Source of the DNA: Pigoraptor chileana
Lineage: Eukaryota; Opisthokonta; Filasterea
DNA: 23,957 bases
NCBI GenBank assembly: GCA_943704495.1
Contig: CALSCR010001953.1
Location: 1 to 23,957, forward strand
Reading direction: 5' to 3'
Below the pieces are notes generated by a model. That model searched no databases, had not been told where the DNA came from, and saw only the letters and a list, made by a program, of their open reading frames with translations. Positions 1 to 9,946 of this stretch are shown piece after piece; position 1 is the first letter of the stretch; each line of letters starts with the position of its first letter. The position numbers were made by a program, and so were the translations under genes.

Positions 1-98
<98 letters not shown>

Positions 99-118
99 GC
101 ACGCACGCACGCACGCAC
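1..118. repeat. (CA)n microsatellite at the window edge
   Basis: Almost pure CA dinucleotide repeat, changing to GCAC units in the last 25 bases. The window begins inside it, so its full length is unknown. Confidence 0.97.
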
Positions 119-598
119 AGACAATAGACAGGCCAGTAACTGAGTGAGGCACCTAAATCACTTCACAGACGATATGGTGAGGTGTGTGTGTGTGAGATCC
201 GAAAGCCATCACACGGCCAGTGTCTGTACTGCGATCAAATTTTCTACTTATGGTGTGCCACTAGCGACCAGTCAATACCATTATTAAGCCTTGTTTTTAT
301 ATCATACATAAATGAGTATAAAACACATGAATAATTATCAATGAGTATGAACATCTTCCTGTAATATTTTGAAATAAGTAATACTTCATAATAATCAGGC
401 AGCATAATGTGGGCTTTCCTGCGCCGCTTCATCACACCCCGCGTGTATGTGTGTGTGTGTGTGTGTCTGTGTGTCTGTGTGTGTGAGTAGTCGAGAAACG
501 AAGATCTGTATATAATGCACTTTAGCTTGCCAAAGCGAACTTCAACAGCTGATTAAAAAAGTCTTTTCGTCTCTACCAACACCAACATCATCGTCAAA
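119..598. other. Non-coding flank upstream of the stress-protein gene
   Basis: No gene supported. It holds a markedly AT-rich stretch (about 240-410) between GC-richer flanks, a TG tract at 448-485, and the presumed promoter of the gene starting at 599. Confidence 0.6.
509..515 (+). promoter_or_regulatory. Possible TATA element of the stress-protein gene
   Basis: TATATAA lies about 85 bases before the ATG at 599, a plausible spacing for a TATA box with a short leader. There is no independent evidence for a transcription start. Confidence 0.35.
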
Positions 599-2022
599 AT
601 GTCGCTCAACTATGTCGATCGTGACCCCTATCCGCCTGCACCGCTCGCATCGGAGGATCCCCGTACGCTTCCCAACCGCGAGCTAGATCGCAAGGTATTT
701 GGCATGTTTCATCACACACACACACACATACACACATACACACACACACACGCGCACGCGCGCGCGATCTCGTCATGCTCATTTCTGTAATATATATATT
801 ATATATAAAATGCGCTGATATATGTCTTGATGCGAAATCGAAAACGACTAGCGCATGCATCACCCGATTGCTCACTGACAATGCGCATGTTCTCCCCGAC
901 AGATTATTGTTGCGGTTGATGGCAGTGATGCGTGCATGGTTGCGTTCGACTGGGCCGTGGACCAGTTCATGCGCCCCAACGACGTGCTCATCATTGTCAG
1001 CATCCACTCGCCGCTGACGGTGCAAAACGGCCGCCGCATCTCTCTCAAACGTGAGTTGAGTGGGTGTCTTGTTTTTCTCTTCTATGGGGGTGTTGTGGAG
1101 TCCATGGGCACTGCGCCTAAGACACTGACTTGAATCTACATCTTCCATGGGGGTGTTTGGCGTTGTGTACATTTGCCGTTGTCTCCGCGTAATTTTGACC
1201 TGTTTATGTCCCCTGGGAATTTGCAGCCGACTTTACATTTCCCGTCAGCGAGTGGAAGAGCAATGTGGAGGAGGTGAGTGCGTCTTCTTACGTTTGTCAT
1301 TGTGTGTCAATTGTTCTTGTTTGCATTAATCAACACGTAAAACCTTTTCGCTGACTGGGATGTAATTTTTCTTCTTGTTCGTTTCCCTTGCCTTTTGTCC
1401 CTTTAGTCGATCAAAGAAGTTCGTGAAAACGCAAAGATTTTCGAGGACAAGTGCAAGGAAAAGGGGGTGGGTCGCCGTCGATCTTGTGGTTGCCATGTGT
1501 CATGCGTACATGTGCCAGTGTGGGTGGCATTTGCTCTCACAGGCAGCCGTGTTTTACCGCAGCGCTGGGCTTACTCAGTTCCTCTCACTCTCTCTCGAAC
1601 CACACCACATGCTCACTATACACACGCAAATGTGTGTGGCACAACAGCTCCTCCACCAGGTCGTGCTTCTCCACGGGACACCAGGCGAGGCAATCTGCCA
1701 AGCCACCGAAATGCTGAGGCCAGTCGCACTCATCATGGGCAGCCGCGGACGAGGCGCCGTCAAGAGGCAAGTGGCGTGTGTGTGTGATCTCTGTTTGCGT
1801 GTGTGTATGTGTATGCATGATCTTGATGTTCGCCGTGTACTTTGGATTGCGCATGCACACCTTGGGCATTTTGGCCATACAATAACATGCATAGAATCAA
1901 AGCACGATACCATTTCTGACACTCTGCAATCGTCGTTTCGCACACACAGGACACTGCTTGGCTCTGTGAGCGACTATTGCGCACACAACGCAAAGTGCCC
2001 CGTCATCATCATCAAGGAGTAG
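599..2022 (+). CDS. Universal stress protein (USP family), six exons
   Basis: Exons 599-694, 903-1050, 1227-1273, 1407-1466, 1648-1766 and 1950-2022 join in phase to 180 residues. The family is a small alpha/beta nucleotide-binding fold that often binds ATP; its role is stress tolerance or signalling and it is usually cytosolic. Seen: the first strand IIVAVDGSDACMVAFDWAV, a second strand VLIIVSIHSP, VVLLHGTPGEAI, and the C-terminal LIMGSRGRGAVKRTLLGSVS. The last fits the ATP-binding pattern G-x2-G-x9-G-S exactly, so this is likely an ATP-binding member. The N-terminal 30 residues are proline-rich and lie outside the fold. The start is the first ATG of the exon. The fifth intron begins with GC instead of GT. 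The acceptor of exon 5 could also be 12 bases further on (1660), which keeps phase; I preferred 1648 for family spacing. Intron 2 carries a copy of the dispersed repeat. Confidence 0.9.
1094..1145 (+). repeat. Dispersed repeat, type A copy (stress-protein intron 2)
   Basis: Contains GTCCATGGGCACTGCGCC followed by TAAGACACTGACTTGAATC and a pyrimidine-rich end. It is sense relative to the gene. It is flanked by near-identical segments of about 17 bases at 1079-1095 and 1142-1159. Confidence 0.9.
1767..1949 (+). other. GC-AG intron
   Basis: The exon end AAGAG is followed by GCAAGT, the usual context of a GC donor, and the intron ends in CACAG. Joining gives K-R-T-L-L-G-S, restoring the G-x9-G-S motif of the USP fold. 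No GT donor nearby does so. Confidence 0.85.
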
Positions 2023-2059
2023 CGCACCGCTGTCTGTCGCCTGCCGTCTGCCCGCTCTC

Positions 2060-2093
<34 letters not shown>

Positions 2094-2942
2094 CGTATTG
2101 CGTTTGGAATTGCTTTTGCGTTTGCCCTCAATTCAGCTTATAAAATGAGCCCTGTCTGCTCCATGTTATACTCTGGCGGAGATCAAAATTCACACGAAAC
2201 ACATCCTGTGCCTGTGTGAATACTTTCTTGGAAGCATGTGTCTGTGTCTGCTTTTGGGGGGGGATGGGCAAAGTGCAAACGGCTGTCGGCACAACACAAC
2301 TGCATCAACCGGCGTAATCTAAACACGGCTATTGATTGAGCGCGGTATTTCCGTATTGGATGACAGCTGTGTTACCCCGACTCGCGGACTCCCCCGAGCC
2401 GATTAGACTGCACAAGGGGCTGTTCCATCCAATATTTGGTTGGTTTTTCAATATACGTTTAGCGGCGGAGTCTGGTTGTTCCAGACTCACACTCGCCGAT
2501 TCATTTGACTGGGCCCATTTGACCTGTCACTGAGCGACAAGAGTGTCGCGGGTCTCAGCATAAGATGCACACGAAAAGAAGACGACACAACGGGTGACAA
2601 AAGCGCTCGAAAGTGGGGGGCATACTGGTCGCTGTCACTGAGTTTGCGGTGAAACCTTGCTGCTGTGTGGAGGATACCTGTTTCGCCCTCACGTGACGGC
2701 GAGGCGGATGCGCCGATCTCTCACGCAATTCTAACATTCGCATTCGCATTTCACGCGCACATGGACTGCTGCCACTACTTCTGTTAGTGCACACACATAC
2801 GCACTCATACACACACACTCACTCGCTCACACTCACTCAAGTACAACTATGCGCGCACACACTTTAGTGTAAGGAACTCTAAGCGAATTCTGCGCATTGT
2901 GCCCGTCTGGGGCCGAGTGTGCGCGCACGCACACGGCCGAGA
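2023..2942. other. Spacer between stress-protein and kinase genes
   Basis: No gene supported. A (CA)n tract sits at 2061-2091. The last few hundred bases, with short CA-rich tracts, must hold the kinase promoter and leader. No clear TATA or poly(A) signal was recognised. Confidence 0.6.
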
Positions 2943-4326
2943 ATGGGCAAGGACAAGGACAAAGGCAAGGGAGGGAATGCGGCTGACAGCGGCGTGTTTA
3001 CGTCGAGTTCAAATGCCCTCACTCCGGTGTCCCTCGAGAGCGAGTTTGTGGTCAAGTATGACGATCTCGAAGTGAAGGGCGAGGTATGCTAACTGTTGCC
3101 GTTGGTATCGATTGCTGTTTGTGTGCGTGTGTATGCATGTGTGTTTATGTGTACATGTCTCTCTGTATGTCTATGCGTCTGTGTCGGTGTGTGTGTGTGT
3201 GTGCGTGTGTGTGTTTGTGTGGCCCTTTGCTGCATGCAATCAGCCGATTTGAATGCGAATCTCGCACATCATTCAATGGACGGTTTTCGAATGAGTTTTG
3301 TTCCGTTGTCCATGGAGCCTTCTGTTGCTTTTTATTGCGGTAGTTGACATGCTGACGATGGTTTGTGACGCCATTGTGACGCAAACTGGGATGCAGATCG
3401 GCCGGGGGTCGTATGGCATAGTGTGTGAAGGGCGGCTGCACGGCTCTCCCGTCGCCATCAAGCGGCTTCAGATGCCTGAGCGCTTGCAGGCCGACTTCAA
3501 CGCAGAAGTCGCACTTTTGAAGTGGGTTGCGCAGCCGAATGTGTGTTAAGCATGCATATGTATATATATATGTATATATGTGTGTGTGTGTGTGACAATG
3601 CATCTCCATGTGTGAGTGCGTATGGCACTTGTGTTTCCATCATCGCTTATCATCGATAATCCATTTCCACAAAACGGGGCATGTGCGCACACACACACAC
3701 ACACACATACACATGCACACACACGCACGTGTCTTGTTCCATGCCATGACCAGGCGGCTGCGACATCCCAACATTATACTCTTTCTGGGTGCAACTGTGC
3801 CGCCTGATCCACTCTGCATAGTGATAGAGTTGGCGGAAAAAGGGACGCTGGAGCACATCATAGCGGCGGAGTCCGAGGAAATCGGACGCGCACGTGGGTT
3901 TCGATGACAGTTTGTGCGCGCGCGTGTTTGTGTGTCTTGAATTGTGTATGTGTGTGTGTATGTGTGTCTTGAATTGTGTGCGTATGCGAGTGTGTGTGTG
4001 TAGGCGCACGCGCGTATCTGTGTTATGCGGTGCGTCGCCGAATGATGAGAGATGGGGCGTGTCCATGCTTCGTGTTTGTGTATCCGCCTCTGACTGTGGC
4101 CATCATGATACGTCCCCTTGATGTGTGATCATTTGATCTGTGATAACTGATGGGTGATCATTTGATCTGTGATAACTGATGTGTGATCATTAATGTGTGG
4201 GGTGTGATCACTGATGCAGGGCGTGTGCATTACGCAACGGAAATTGCGCGGGGAATGAACTATCTTCACTATGCGGGGGTGGGCATGCATTCTCTCTGTC
4301 TCTCTGTCTCTCGCTCTCTCTCTCTG

Positions 4327-4369
<43 letters not shown>

Positions 4370-5499
4370 ATATATATATACATATATGTTGGTTGTGGCA
4401 CAGCGCCTAAGACACTGACTTGAATCCTATCTCTCTCTCTGTCTTGTGCACGTCCATGGGCATAGCGCCTAACTGACTTGAATCCTACATCTGTCTCTCT
4501 CTTTCCTGTGGAGTCCATGTGCCTATGACACTGATTTGAATCCTACATCTTTCCTGTGGGTCGATGGGACCCAAGCCGTTTTGAGTCCTGAACTGTCTCT
4601 CTCTCCCTCCTTGTTCCTCCCTCTTTTTATGTCCTTTGCCGCTCATAGATCATCCACCACGACCTGAAGCCAACGAATGTGCTTGTGTCGGCAGCGGATG
4701 TCTGCAAGGTGAGGTTCTGTCATTACTAATGTGTGTATGTGTGCGTGCGTGCGCGTGTGTGTGTGTGTGCGCGCGCGCGTGTGTGTGTGTGTGTGTGTGT
4801 GTGCGTTTTAATGTCTTATCTCTCTGTATTTTGGGCACGGTGCTGAAGAAAGTGTCTGAGTCCTATCGTCCAGTGTTATCCTGCTTTGATTGTGTGTTGG
4901 GACAATTAATGATTGCATTCTTCACTTCCACCTCACTTCAACACATCCGCACGCACACACACACCCACACATATACACACATGCTCACATATACGCACAA
5001 AAACAACAAAATCACGCACATATGCTTCTTATCTCGCATTCAAACCCGTATGTGAATGCCATTTGCCGTAAAATTATTTCAAAATCAGGTGTCTGATTTT
5101 GGGCTGAGTAAAATCATCAACTTCAACGCAACTTCCGTCACTAATCGAGGCGGGCCAGGAACCATTGTGTACACGGTTAGTTGCGGTGGTGGCCAATGTG
5201 TGTGGATGTGCATGTGTCTGTCTGTAGGGCTGTGTGTGACTGTGTGATTGTGTGCCTGTGTTTAATCCCATGCTTGCACTCTTGTATATGGGTCCATTTT
5301 GCAGGCGCCGGAAGTGTTCAGAGGTGACAGAATATCGGCAAAGGTGGGCACGTAGATCCAGGTTGCAAAACATACGAAGTCAACTTCTTACTTCGGTGCC
5401 TTCACTGGCGATCAATTTCGTCCATGAAACAGAGAAAATGTGTTCATAAGAGCTCGTTATAGTTTGTTGGTGTACTGTATATTGAAGAGCATACATATG

Positions 5500-5545
<46 letters not shown>

Positions 5546-6031
5546 TGAGCATGTGTGTGTGTGTGTGCATGAGCATGTGTGTATGTATCTTTGTTATTGA
5601 CTCGATTCCACAATGCACGCCACTGTTTATCCGTCACGTGATCGCTGTGAGATGCAATCGCCCATACCAATGACATGACGCCATTTGCGTTTTCCAATGA
5701 CGGCCATTGTTGTTGTTGTTGTTGTTGTTGCGGATGCAGGCGGATGTCTACAGCTTTGCGATTTGTCTATGGGAATTGTTCACGCGACAAGTGCCCTTCA
5801 AGGGACTTCACGTCCACGCAATCTGCTTTGCTGTTGTGGCAACGCACAAGGTGCGTGCACATGCCCGCTGATGTCCACCTCCGTCTGTCTGCGTATGCAT
5901 CTCTCTGGTCTGGTCGCTCCATCACCCTGACACATTCATACACACACACACACACACACGCGCGCACTCACACACGCACTCACGCACTCACACACGCACT
6001 CACGCACTCACACACGCACTCACGCACTCAC

Positions 6032-6103
<72 letters not shown>

Positions 6104-9100
6104 GCATCGTACACACATATCGTCTCGTCGATTGATTGTTGTTACTGCATAGCCAAGCACATTGGTTCATCACACATCCACTTTTGATGGCCGCCATCTG
6201 TTGCCCGTTCGAATACTTGATTGCCTTCACTTACTTTTTTTATATATTCTTCTTCTTCTCTTTCTTGACTGTTGTGCGCCTCCCTGGTGTGTATTCCCCC
6301 GGATGTTCCTCTATCTCCGCACACATGCATGCATGCATACATAAATGTGGCGTCCAGCGCCCCGAGATCGACGAGGACTGGGAGGAGGACTACGCGCAAC
6401 TCGTTCGCGAGTGTTGGGATCCGGAGCCGCGCGCCCGCCCGTCGTTCGACGCCATCATCGGTCGTCTTGAGGGAATGCAGTCTGCGGTGGTCACTGTGTG
6501 CCCAACCACCGGCAAGCGCGTGGTGCACGAGCAAGCGCCCATCAACGCCCCACGACACACTTTTGATGGTGCGCTGTTGGTGTTGGTGTGTGTGTTGCAG
6601 TCATTGGCGGTGGTGGTGCATTGCGTGATTGTGTTTTTCAGTGCTTTGTGTTGTGCATTGTGTGTCACCCTCTACAGTCTTGGCATGCGCGTTTCCTGCA
6701 TGTGCTTCGGGATGGGAAGCCACGTGGAGACAGTTCAATCTCACTGTATGCGTGATTTATGGCTCGTTGTTCGTTGCGGTGTAGTGTGTCGCCGTTGGTT
6801 TGAATCCGACATCACGTTAATGCTTACGTTCCATATGCACGCGCGCACACACACACACATACACACGCACACACACAATGCGGCAGACCCCCGCCTGTGG
6901 ACAGTGACACGAGTGTCCGAGTGGCTTCGTGGACGCGGCCTCGCATCGCACTCGGCCACATTTACAGCAAACGACGTTGACGGGCGTGTGCTTCTCTCCC
7001 TCAGCAGCGACGACATGCGCACCGCCCTCGGAATAAAGTCCTTTGGGGAGCGACGGACGCTGGAGCTTGAAATTTCTGCGCTTTGCAAATTGATTGAGGC
7101 CCACGATGTGCGTTTGCGCGCGCGCCATGTGGAAATTGTGCGGACGGCCGCGAGTGACGACAATGTGCTTGAGGATGGCGACGACGAGTGGGCGCAGAAG
7201 GATGCGGTGCGTGTTGGGTGTTGAATGTTGTCGTTTATGCAGTTTTTAAATTCTTGTGTCTGTTGGAATCCTGTCTTGTGTTTCATGTGTAACAGCATGC
7301 ACACACACACACACACACACCATACCCGGAATTGCTTTCGCCGTTTTGTTTCAATTTTTGTGCGTTGCCGTTACTTCATCCCCTAATGTGCGTTTTGTGC
7401 AACATGTGTTGGGGTGTGCATGTGTGTGTGTGCATCGTGGATCCGCCTGTGTTTCTCTGTGCGGTGCAGCTGTGCGACTCGTGCTACTCGTCGTTCAGCC
7501 GTGTCAGTGGGGGAGAGGTTGTCCATCTTCAGCGAGGCCACGAATTTGTCGACTCGCGGTGTCCGTCGCTCGCACCGGGGAGTGCGCACGCCATGGAGGA
7601 CTTTGGGGCGTGCTTCATCTGCAACAAACGTGTGACGGAAGATGACATTGGAATGGTGTGCAAGGGTGGGTGCACTGCAGTGCAACGAGTCACGTGGTTT
7701 CAATCAATGGGTCACGTGTGTCATGTGTGGTTGCTTCGCACACTCTTCACAATGGGAAGCACCCGCACATGAGCGGCACGGTGACACACACAACTGACAC
7801 CATTCCCCACGTGCCCTCTGCACCCTGTGTCTCCCGTACACCCCGTATGCGCGCCTCAGGCTGCCGGTTTGTTGTCCACTCGCGCTGCCGTGTGCTTATC
7901 GAGTGGCCGTGCAGTTCCCCTGCGAACCACGTGACCAGCGCGGGCACAGGCGCAGACACAAGCAATGGCGGCATCACCGCAAGTACCGCCAGCAGCCATG
8001 GATTGCATGCTCCCACAGCCCCGTCGCGTCCGTCTGCGATGGGCCTTGCCGCGCACGTATCACAGTCGACGGGGCACATTGAGCGGCACCACGCCCTGTC
8101 GTCACAACCGCCGCCACAGCCGTCGTCGCATGCTCCCTCCCGGGATACAAACCGACAACACCACGAGGCGCTGCAGGTGGTTGGCCGGCAGCAGGCCATC
8201 ACCCATGCGGACCAGGGTCACGTGGGCGATGGCCACGTGAGCGAGCAGGTGCCCGGCGCCCGCGGTCTTAGGCCCAGCTACAGCACGGGGTCGTGTGCGT
8301 CTGTAGGCCAGTTGGCGCAAGGGTCGGCGTCGCTGATATCTGCGTCTCTGTCCATGTGGAGCATGCATGGTGGATCGCACTCGGCGTCAGCGGACTCAAA
8401 TGTCCCTCGCCGCCATTCGCTCAGGCAATCTATCCGCGACGCATTCTTTGGGAAGTCGCGTCATTCGCACCGCACTTCCTCGGTTGAGTTGCCCGAGTCC
8501 GTCAAGGAGGAGGCTGTGCAGCGGGTATGTGTGTGTGAGTGTGTGGGTGTGTGGGTGGGTGGGGTGGATGTATGGGTGTATGGGTGTCTGGGTGTATCTA
8601 TTTGTGTTTAAGAATGTGCACGTGCTTCTGTTTTCCGTCTCTTGTGTCCATGTAAGTACCTGCGTATATGTCTTGGATTGTGCCTATGTTTGTGCTGCAT
8701 GCCATACTCCAATCGAAGGCCCGCTTACGCCTCTCCCTCAACACTCCCTCCCCACAGATTCTCGGCCTGCTTCTCTACTCGATACCCCAGGGCGAGGGCT
8801 TTTTGCGCAACGGAAACGCCAAGCGCTGTTTTAATCTTTACCGAAAAACGGCGGTCGACTGCCTCCACATTGCCGAGGGACTTCATCGCCCGGTTGTCCC
8901 GGGGCCCCAGCAGCTTCACCATGGCAACAGCCACGCGCACAACGATCACCACGACGCCGTCCATGCATCGTCCACGGCATCTTCCCTGGTTGCGGGCGCC
9001 TCATCGCTGTCGCCACGCCAGGCCTCCACCGCGTCCCCGGCGTCTTCGCGGAAGGAGCACCGCCAGTCGCTGCCGTCGGCGCTCTCGGTCGCATCTGGCG

Positions 9101-9609
9101 AGGAGGTGCGTGCCGCAGCGCCGCGCCTCTCGCCCATTTCAAAGTCGCTCTCACTCTCCTCCGCGCCGTCAGCAGTGGCAATCACTCCCGCACGACCGCA
9201 ACAGCAGGGAAGCGCTCACAATAAATCGACGTCGCCGCAAACCCGCTCTCCGCACGCTGAGCGACATATCCTGCCTGCGTCAACCAATGCGGGTGGCGCC
9301 CCCACAGACGGGAAGCTGTCGGTGGAGGGACGGGGACTGCTGCGGGGATCGGCGACACCAACAAGCGACACATTTGAGGGCTTTGCTTTTGGCGTTGTTG
9401 TCAAGGGGACGATCACGCACGCGTTGTCGGTTGCCGAAGACGAGAAAGACATGACTTACCACGAAAGGGCTTTGGAGCTCCGCCGGGCATTTGATCTCGT
9501 GCTCGAAAAGGAAGGCATCTTCCGCACAAGACCGCAAATGGAAACGGCCGTCGCCTTCACGGAAAAGGACAATCCGGAAGACGACTTCGTTGAAATCTCC
9601 ATCGCCTGA
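2943..9609 (+). CDS. TKL-type protein kinase with SAM and C1 domains, thirteen exons
   Basis: Exons 2943-3083, 3397-3521, 3754-3893, 4220-4278, 4649-4708, 5089-5175, 5305-5343, 5740-5850, 6358-6568, 6887-7206, 7470-7665, 7860-8524 and 8758-9609 join in phase to 1001 residues. The kinase domain (about 40-300) has GRGSYG (49-54), VAIK with K69, the alpha-C Glu E84, HHDLKPTN (158-165, catalytic D160), DFG (178-180), APE (205-207) and ARPSF (280-284); the style is tyrosine-kinase-like, predicted to phosphorylate Ser/Thr. A SAM domain follows (about 325-395, LWTVTRVSEWLRGRGL). A C1 zinc domain spans 455-514: H455-E-F, then C479-x2-C482-x12-C495-x2-C498-x4-H503-x2-C506-x7-C514. A Ser/His/Gln-rich disordered stretch follows (about 515-690). 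The end (719-760 and about 940-1001) is helical and separated by another disordered insert. Oddity: the catalytic motif is HHD rather than HRD, so it is non-RD. SAM and C1 suggest oligomerisation and membrane or lipid recruitment in signalling. Start is the first ATG of a Lys/Gly-rich N-terminus. Confidence 0.88.
3522..3753 (+). other. Intron with complementary TG and CA tracts
   Basis: A TG tract at about 3581-3595 and a CA tract at about 3688-3727 lie between the donor GTGGGT and the acceptor CAG. In the transcript they could pair and draw the splice sites together. Confidence 0.7.
4122..4216 (+). repeat. 29-bp tandem repeat ending at a splice acceptor
   Basis: Two full units of 29 bp (GATC at 4127, 4156 and again at 4185) and shortened further units, ending at the CAG acceptor at 4219. 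Each unit includes ACTGAT, which resembles a branch point. Confidence 0.85.
4291..4385 (+). repeat. CT-rich then TA microsatellite in kinase intron 4
   Basis: TCTCTCTG-type repeat passing into (TCTA) and (TA) units. It directly precedes the cluster of dispersed repeats. Confidence 0.9.
4394..4611 (+). repeat. Cluster of four dispersed-repeat copies (A, A, A, B)
   Basis: Type A copies at about 4394-4434, 4446-4493 and 4507-4551 share CACTGACTTGAATCCTA or close variants; the third lacks part of the GGGCACAGCGC segment. A related type B copy at 4553-4611 reads GTCGATGGGACCC then GCCGTTTTGAGTCCTGAA and ends in CT repeats. All are sense to the kinase gene, inside its intron 4, and lie 37-255 bases before the acceptor. 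Confidence 0.88.
4709..5088 (+). other. Intron with long TG tract then CA tract
   Basis: TG tract at about 4731-4804, close to the donor, and CA-rich tract at about 4951-5000, closer to the acceptor. They are complementary in the transcript. Confidence 0.7.
5499..5587 (+). repeat. TA/TG microsatellite in kinase intron 7
   Basis: (TA)n passing into (TG)n with two copies of a GTGCATGAGCATG interruption. Confidence 0.9.
5708..5730 (+). repeat. (TTG)n tract before a splice acceptor
   Basis: About seven TTG units placed just before the CAG at 5737-5739; they probably serve as the pyrimidine/U-rich tract of kinase intron 7. Confidence 0.85.
5938..6101 (+). repeat. Compound CA mini/microsatellite in kinase intron 8
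   Basis: A 20-bp unit of the form CACTCACACACGCACTCACG is repeated about three times (roughly 5965-6030) and then gives way to a pure (CA)n run of about 70 bases. It explains the longest intron of the gene (507 bp). Confidence 0.93.
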
Positions 9610-9946
9610 GGGATGTGGTCACGTGCTCAGCTGTATGCGTGACATGTAAATATAGGCCAAACTAAGGTCATATAAAGTGCGCCTTCAAAAACACCCCTGT
9701 TTTGTGTATCCATTGACTGTGTGAGTGTTGTTTTTATTATAGATATATATGGCATGGTGCATCCATGCATAGATCCTCTTTATGCATCATGGCCAGTTGG
9801 CCAATCTGCGACTGTGTGATTGGGGCATGGGGTGGTAACAATCGGCAGTGTCCACGATTGAAGCAACAAACGCAAACACACACGCACACGCACCACCACA
9901 TCTCACGCCACGAACAAGCACATGCACCGCGCAAATGTGTCTGCAA
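9610..9946. other. Convergent 3' spacer of the kinase and surface-protein genes
   Basis: The two genes end tail to tail here. No coding sequence is supported. It contains the poly(A) signal of the minus-strand gene and a CA tract at about 9875-9900. Confidence 0.7.
9733..9738 (-). terminator. Poly(A) signal AATAAA for the minus-strand surface protein
   Basis: TTTATT on the plus strand reads AATAAA on the minus strand, about 210 bases past the stop of the gene ending at 9947. The match to the canonical signal is exact; use is inferred. Confidence 0.5.

Noticed and set aside
606-1172. Open frame of 188 codons on the minus strand
   Set aside because: It lies antisense over stress-protein exons and introns, with a stretch made only of microsatellite residues (alternating Cys/Val). 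No family resemblance.
5965-6030. Regular 20-bp repeats that could suggest a CRISPR-like array
   Set aside because: There are no unique spacers; the units are contiguous CA-type minisatellite within an intron of a eukaryotic gene.
5675-6187. Plus-strand frame of 170 codons rich in His and Thr
   Set aside because: Most of it is the translation of CA repeats inside kinase intron 8; only the part overlapping exon 8 is coding, and that in another frame.
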